The notes under the pieces are model-generated. The model did not search any database and was not told the origin of the DNA. It was given only the letters and a program-made list of their open reading frames with translations. The position numbers and the translations under genes are program-made. DNA of 50,409 nucleotides, taken from positions 1-50,409 of the forward strand of contig CDMY01000219.1 in assembly GCA_001179505.1 (NCBI GenBank), written 5' to 3'. This document shows, one piece after another, positions 46,710 through 50,409 of the stretch (within the stretch, counting starts at the first letter, position 1; each line of letters opens with the position of its first letter). This DNA comes from Vitrella brassicaformis. Its lineage: Eukaryota; Sar; Vitrellaceae.

Positions 46710-48393
46710 CTTAAGCCATGATGTCGCACATGGACGTCACCATTGCACACAGGAGGTGTTGGGTTGTGAGATTGTCGGATGTGGACGTGGGCCCACTCAT
46801 TAATAGGTGCACTCACCCATGGCAGCGACGGACAGTTCAGCGCACGCCCCCCCGTGGCTTGAAACTCAAAATAAATACACCAAAACTGGCCTAGAAGAAA
46901 CAAACTGAGGCTGCGAAACCTCCCGGTGGACATCGCCGATGCCCTGAGTTCCTGGCGACGCAGACACCGCAGTGTCTGTGTCTGTTGTTCTTGTCTGCCT
47001 GTCTGCGATGGGCGGTCAAGGCAGGCAGATGGCCGGCAGCCAGGCACAGCAGAGGGAACGAAGCTGGATGGGTACCCAGATGCTGCAGGCACGCATCCCC
47101 GCAACAGCATCGATGAGTCGATCAGTCGACCACTTAGTCAGTCAGACACTGAGCACTGACAGACAGCTTGGCAGAAAATGCCCGTCGATTTCGTTTAGCT
47201 TGGCAGCATCAAACCCAAGCAAGCAGAGTATGGGCTGGCAGACAGAATAGCTACGCCCCCGGTGCATCGTTGCGTGAGAGGGGACGCACACACACGTGTG
47301 CTATAGACAAGTACACATCATTACGTAATGAGACACGGCCCTTAGGCACGTAGAAAATTCGTTGCTGCTGCTTCCCCCCCAATGGGGGGAAGCGGATTGG
47401 GGGGGAAGCGGTTCATATCAGACTGTCGATGTCTGTGTGTCTGTTGTAGCAGTGGTGGTGAGAAGCATGAAGGGTGTGTTCATTTTGACTGAGCAGTCAT
47501 CTGTGTGTCTGCATGCTCGATGGATGAGCGATAGATGGCGCGTCCAATGAAGCACGTCAGCCGCCCAATGTGTGGACAGTCAGCGGGGCCCTCCGTCGAT
47601 ACGAGACACTAGGATGAAGCAGTGCGTCGTGCTTGAGCATTGACCGATCTCATCCCCATGTCCCCCCCTGTGTCTGTCTCTCCTTCCCATCACAAACAAA
47701 TATCACAATGAAGAAATCACACACACCTCCAGCCCCATCTGCTCTCAAAGCCCCCATGTGCCCTGACGGCTTTGCCTTCCTGGTGCGCACGCGTGTCACT
47801 CCGATGTCTCCCCAGGCACTGATTGACCCCCACCCCCCCGCCCCTGTCCCACACATCGATTGGCGTACAGTGACACCCCGTCACGAGCGCAGTTGGCCCG
47901 TCACTTGGTCGTCACATGTCACAAATACGCAATTCGCGAGTGAGGATATAGCCCGATTGCCCGAACAGATGCGCTTCCTGTGTCATGGATAAAGCAAGAC
48001 ACACAGACGAGACACACAAACAAAGACACACAGACGAGACTCCCCGCCCCTCTGCGGCACCCACCAACACAGACACACGCTTCCAGTTGTGATGAGCTAG
48101 CGATTGGCACACACAGAAACACACACACACACACACACACACACAAGACAGGCAACAAAGGAACAACAAAGTTACAGACAGAGAGCGTCGAAGCGAAAAG
48201 GCAGCGGATGCACCAAACATCCACAGACGGACGTCGGGAAACAAACAACAAGACAGAGGGCGAAGAAACAAATCGTGCGTTCACTGTGTGTCAAAGCAAC
48301 AATCACAACACATGTGGGAACCAACAAAGACACAGCATTCTTCACACACGTGAGGGCGCCAACACAGCGTGTGCCCTCCTTCCGGCAGTCCAC
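46710..48393. other. Gene-poor spacer
   Basis: No confident gene. Notable items are a G/C-run hairpin (47371-47392), a CA tract (48119-48144) and an open frame at 47633-47992 without domain or splice support. Should contain the 3' end of the small acidic-protein gene (-) that stops at 48394. Confidence 0.5.
47371..47411. repeat. G-run hairpin and repeated G tract
   Basis: CTTCCCCCCCAATGGGGGGAAG can fold into a hairpin with a short A/T loop. It is followed at once by a second GATTGGGGGGGAAGCGG, so the right half of the hairpin occurs twice. No gene overlaps it. Confidence 0.7.
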
Positions 48394-48816
48394 TCACGGC
48401 GCCATCAGCCCCTCACTTGGGCCCCTCTCCAGCCGAGCCACACGGCCAAGCAGGGCCTTGTTGGCCTCAGTGAGGCCCCGGATCTCGTCGCTCATGGCTT
48501 TCATGTTCTTCTCCATCGTCTGCACGAACGACATTTGGGTGAGGAGCAGCTGACTCAGGTCGATTGCCTTCTTGTCGCTCTGCCCCTCAGCAGCCTCGTC
48601 TCCACTCGTGGCTGCCATGCTGTCCCCCTCCCCCTCCTCGTCCTCGTCATCCCCCTTGTCTCCCTCGTCATCATCGAAGCTTCGCACCGCCGATGGAAAG
48701 AGTTTCTCCACCTCGTTCGGCACCAGAAGGAGCCTCTGGTCTCCGTCAGTGCGGACCTGCAGCTGCTTGAAGGCATCGTGGGCCGCCGAGCGATTGTGTT
48801 CCCCCCACTCAGCCAT
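48394..48816 (-). CDS. Small acidic coiled-coil protein (hypothetical)
   Basis: Single exon, 140 residues, start ATG at 48816. Not recognised. The N-terminal part reads AHDAFKQLQVRTDGDQRLLL. A strongly acidic run follows (DDDEGDKGDDEDEEGEGD, about residues 49-66). The C-terminal half is helical with heptad-like spacing (LLLTQMSFVQTMEKNMKAMS, then LTEANKALLGRVARLERG), suggesting a coiled coil. No signal peptide or membrane span. Same strand as and 48 bases from the next gene. The lack of introns is unusual here, so it may be a retrocopy or lineage-specific gene. Confidence 0.55.
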   Translation of the reverse strand: MAEWGEHNRSAAHDAFKQLQVRTDGDQRLLLVPNEVEKLFPSAVRSFDDDEGDKGDDEDEEGEGDSMAATSGDEAAEGQSDKKAIDLSQLLLTQMSFVQTMEKNMKAMSDEIRGLTEANKALLGRVARLERGPSEGLMAP

Positions 48817-48864
48817 GGCAACGGGCGGCGACTGGTCGGCAAGCTCGAAGCTGGAAGCAATCGC

Positions 48865-49766
48865 TCATCTCGTGATGGTTTGGCTGCCACAGCTGCACGT
48901 CTCCCCCGCAACGATTCTGGTTAATGATTGGATGGTGGAGCTTGCACGGATGGTCCTAACGCGCAGGAGTCTACCGACATTGATATCCCCGGAACGCATT
49001 CGGAATGTTCCCCCGTCGCCCACAAGCATTCCTGCGCAAAGCAAGGACAGATCGGGTGTGCAAGTATGGTGGTACCTTGAGGGCTTTCTGTCTGGTAGTC
49101 AGCTTACGATCGGCCACAACAAAGTTTTGAACAACGACACTGTTCGTCCTGGCGCTTCGGGGCACCTCCTCGGCCTGGAAGGAGTCGTCGCCGACAACGA
49201 TATTCCCGCCAGCTCTCATAACCGGAGCTCTCGAACCGGGCTCTGGCTCTCTAAGCTCTATTTCGCTCGCTGAAACGGAAGCAAAAGGCTTGCATCTTCC
49301 TTGGTGTTTTTCCATTAGCTTACTTATAATGCTATCGGTAGTAATTTTGTCCCTGACGCTCAATCTACCGCGGACGCGCAGGTTATCACCAACGAACGCA
49401 CTGTCCCTGACGTTCAGGTCATCGCCGACGAGCAGGTCTCTAGCGACACCTAGATCCCCGGATCCAACCCTACCGTCGAAAGTGCCCACCACCATACCTG
49501 CGGGAAGCAAGGATAGCAGAAGTGTGCAGGTGGGTGGCACTATAACGGCTCTCTGTGGCAGTCAGCGCTCACTCTCGGCGAAAATGTCCTTGCAGTCAGG
49601 GGTCGTTCCTTCGCGCACATCCGGCTCGCAGTCAGCGCCGGCGTGCGGGAGGGATCCGAGGGCGAGGCAAACAGCGACGATCAGGGAGAAACGCAGAGCG
49701 AACAGTTCGCTGTACGCCCAATTGGACTTGTGTAACGACTTGGACTTTTCCGGAAGGACTCCGCCG
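48865..49766 (-). CDS. Secreted or membrane-anchored protein with beta-helix-like repeats, 5' partial
   Basis: Exons from high to low with agreeing phases: 49766-49573, 49497-49108, 49031-48865 (stop 48865). The first listed exon opens after TGTGTGCAG, and no Met is available in it, so an upstream exon with the start is missing. It carries a hydrophobic stretch (FSLIVAVCLALGSLPHAGA) followed by DCEPDVREGTTPDC, fitting a signal peptide and a disulphide-bonded mature N-terminus. Exon 2 encodes short-period repeats: GDLGVARDLLVGDDLNVRDS, FVGDNLRVRGRLSVRDKI, and later GGNIVVGDDSF. Exon 3 starts MLVGDGGTFRMRSGDINVGR. Such G-x-L-x-V periodicity is typical of parallel beta-helices; the family was not identified. 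The introns before exons 2 and 3 are alike in sequence. Confidence 0.6.
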
Positions 49767-50276
49767 CTGCACACACACAGACAGGTAAGTCAGCTCTAAA
49801 ATGCGACCGTGTGATTGTCTGTCTGTCAGGTCCGTCTTTCGTTCGCCTGCCGTCTGATGGGGTGCTTTGTTTGCGGCCAGCCGATGGGAAGGGTGGGTGT
49901 TTGTTATCGGCTGGACTAAGGATTTCGACAGAGGGGGTGGTTCTTCATGCTGCCAGCCCACTTATACTCTCATCCTTAGTCATTCCGAGTAAGGGGCACC
50001 CACTGCGTGGGCACCCCGGGCCGCAAATTGGGCGGGGATGGAAAGGACCGTGCGAAGTGGTGGTTCAATTCTGCACGACACGGACGCGGGCAGCACAAGT
50101 GTTCACGAGAAGTACACCGACGCATGGAACAACGGCGAGAGCGAGAGCTTCAAAAACATGCAAACACGAACGTCGAGAGAGCTTGAAAAACATGCAGATC
50201 TTGGAGCCGCAGTGGTGGATAACACGCAGGTACTCAGAGGGGCTGCACTGATTGTGCAGCTGTGTGAGCAGCCACG
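49767..50276. other. Spacer with short tandem and inverted repeats
   Basis: Probably includes the missing 5' exon(s) of the gene ending at 48865, which I could not place. It holds CCCACTGCGTGGG with flanking GGGG/CCCC (49993-50017) and a 32-base-spaced direct repeat around AGAGCTT(C/G)AAAAACATGCA (50144 and 50176). Confidence 0.5.
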
Positions 50277-50409
50277 TCAGATGGTGAAGATCTCATCTTT
50301 GATTTGCATGTTTGCCTTGGCGTTCATTCTCAGGTCTTTGTCGAGGGCGTTGCAGAAGGCGTCGACTTTGGCGATGTCGGTGATGATGTACTCGCCAGCG
50401 TCGTCCTTG
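50277..50409 (-). CDS. 3' exon of unidentified gene leaving the window
   Basis: Open from the window edge to a stop at 50277-50279: KDDAGEYIITDIAKVDAFCN, ALDKDLRMNAKANMQIKDEI, then FTI. Codon use and composition look like real protein and no other frame is better. Too short to name. Opens with one base of a split codon. Confidence 0.5.
   Translation of the reverse strand, partial: KDDAGEYIITDIAKVDAFCNALDKDLRMNAKANMQIKDEIFTI

Noticed and set aside
47633-47992. 119-codon open frame containing PMSPQALIDPHPPAPVPHID
   Set aside because: Somewhat protein-like but no family, no splice support and no neighbouring exon; left unannotated.
49993-50017. CCCACTGCGTGGG hairpin considered as a transposon end
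   Set aside because: No partner inverted repeat, target-site duplication or transposase nearby.

Overview
The window is nuclear DNA from a eukaryotic alga. Nearly every gene is cut into many short exons with GT-AG introns of about 50-130 bases, the intergenic DNA is full of TG/CA and tetranucleotide runs, and no prokaryotic operon is present. The gene at 4292-10483 encodes the plastid magnesium-chelatase H subunit and starts with a signal peptide followed directly by an F-A-P motif. That is the import signal of complex (secondary red-type) plastids. Together with a delta/epsilon-tubulin complex gene (a flagellate) and an alveolate-like gene style, a chromerid such as Vitrella brassicaformis fits best. 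This is inference; no species marker was tested. Exon ends were placed by hand from splice signals and reading phase. Where I say the phases agree, every exon joins without a frame break.

Layout. 1-2299 (+): FAD-dependent monooxygenase, 5' end outside the window, 3' part with unresolved frame changes. 2300-4291: gene-poor, with a diverged tandem duplication. 4292-10483 (+): ChlH, 19 exons. 10484-14611: microsatellite-rich convergent spacer. 14612-16413 (-): PAS/LOV-like protein. 16626-23478 (+): 21-exon, 1754-residue protein with coiled-coil, GAF-like, LamG-like and glutamine-amidotransferase-like parts. 23797-26086 (+): phospholipid scramblase, 15 exons. 27055-27961 (-): CKS1-type cyclin-dependent kinase subunit. 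28058-33575 (+): unrecognised 1525-residue basic protein.

33660-35928 and 44521-46709 are the two arms of a roughly 2.2-kb inverted segmental duplication. Each arm carries the same three unrecognised genes: a basic protein, a secreted cysteine-containing protein and a Cys-rich fragment. Each arm has its own disabling or frame-changing differences. The 8.6 kb between the arms holds a GARP/Myb-like transcription factor (36038-37095, +), a probable TEDC1 homologue (37556-40224, +), a hypersensitive-induced-reaction SPFH protein (41208-42818, -) and archease (42986-44149, +).

46710-50409 holds a gene-poor stretch, a small acidic coiled-coil gene (48394-48816, -), a membrane-anchored or secreted beta-helix-like protein built from duplicated intron-exon units (48865-49766, -) and the last exon of a gene leaving the window (50277-50409, -).

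The genes do not form a pathway. Recurring architecture is the main shared theme: three close head-to-head gene pairs (PAS/1754-aa protein, CKS/1525-aa protein, HIR/archease), tail-to-tail neighbours separated by microsatellite-rich spacers, TG-repeat tracts just upstream of many 3' splice sites, and three probable GC-AG introns.
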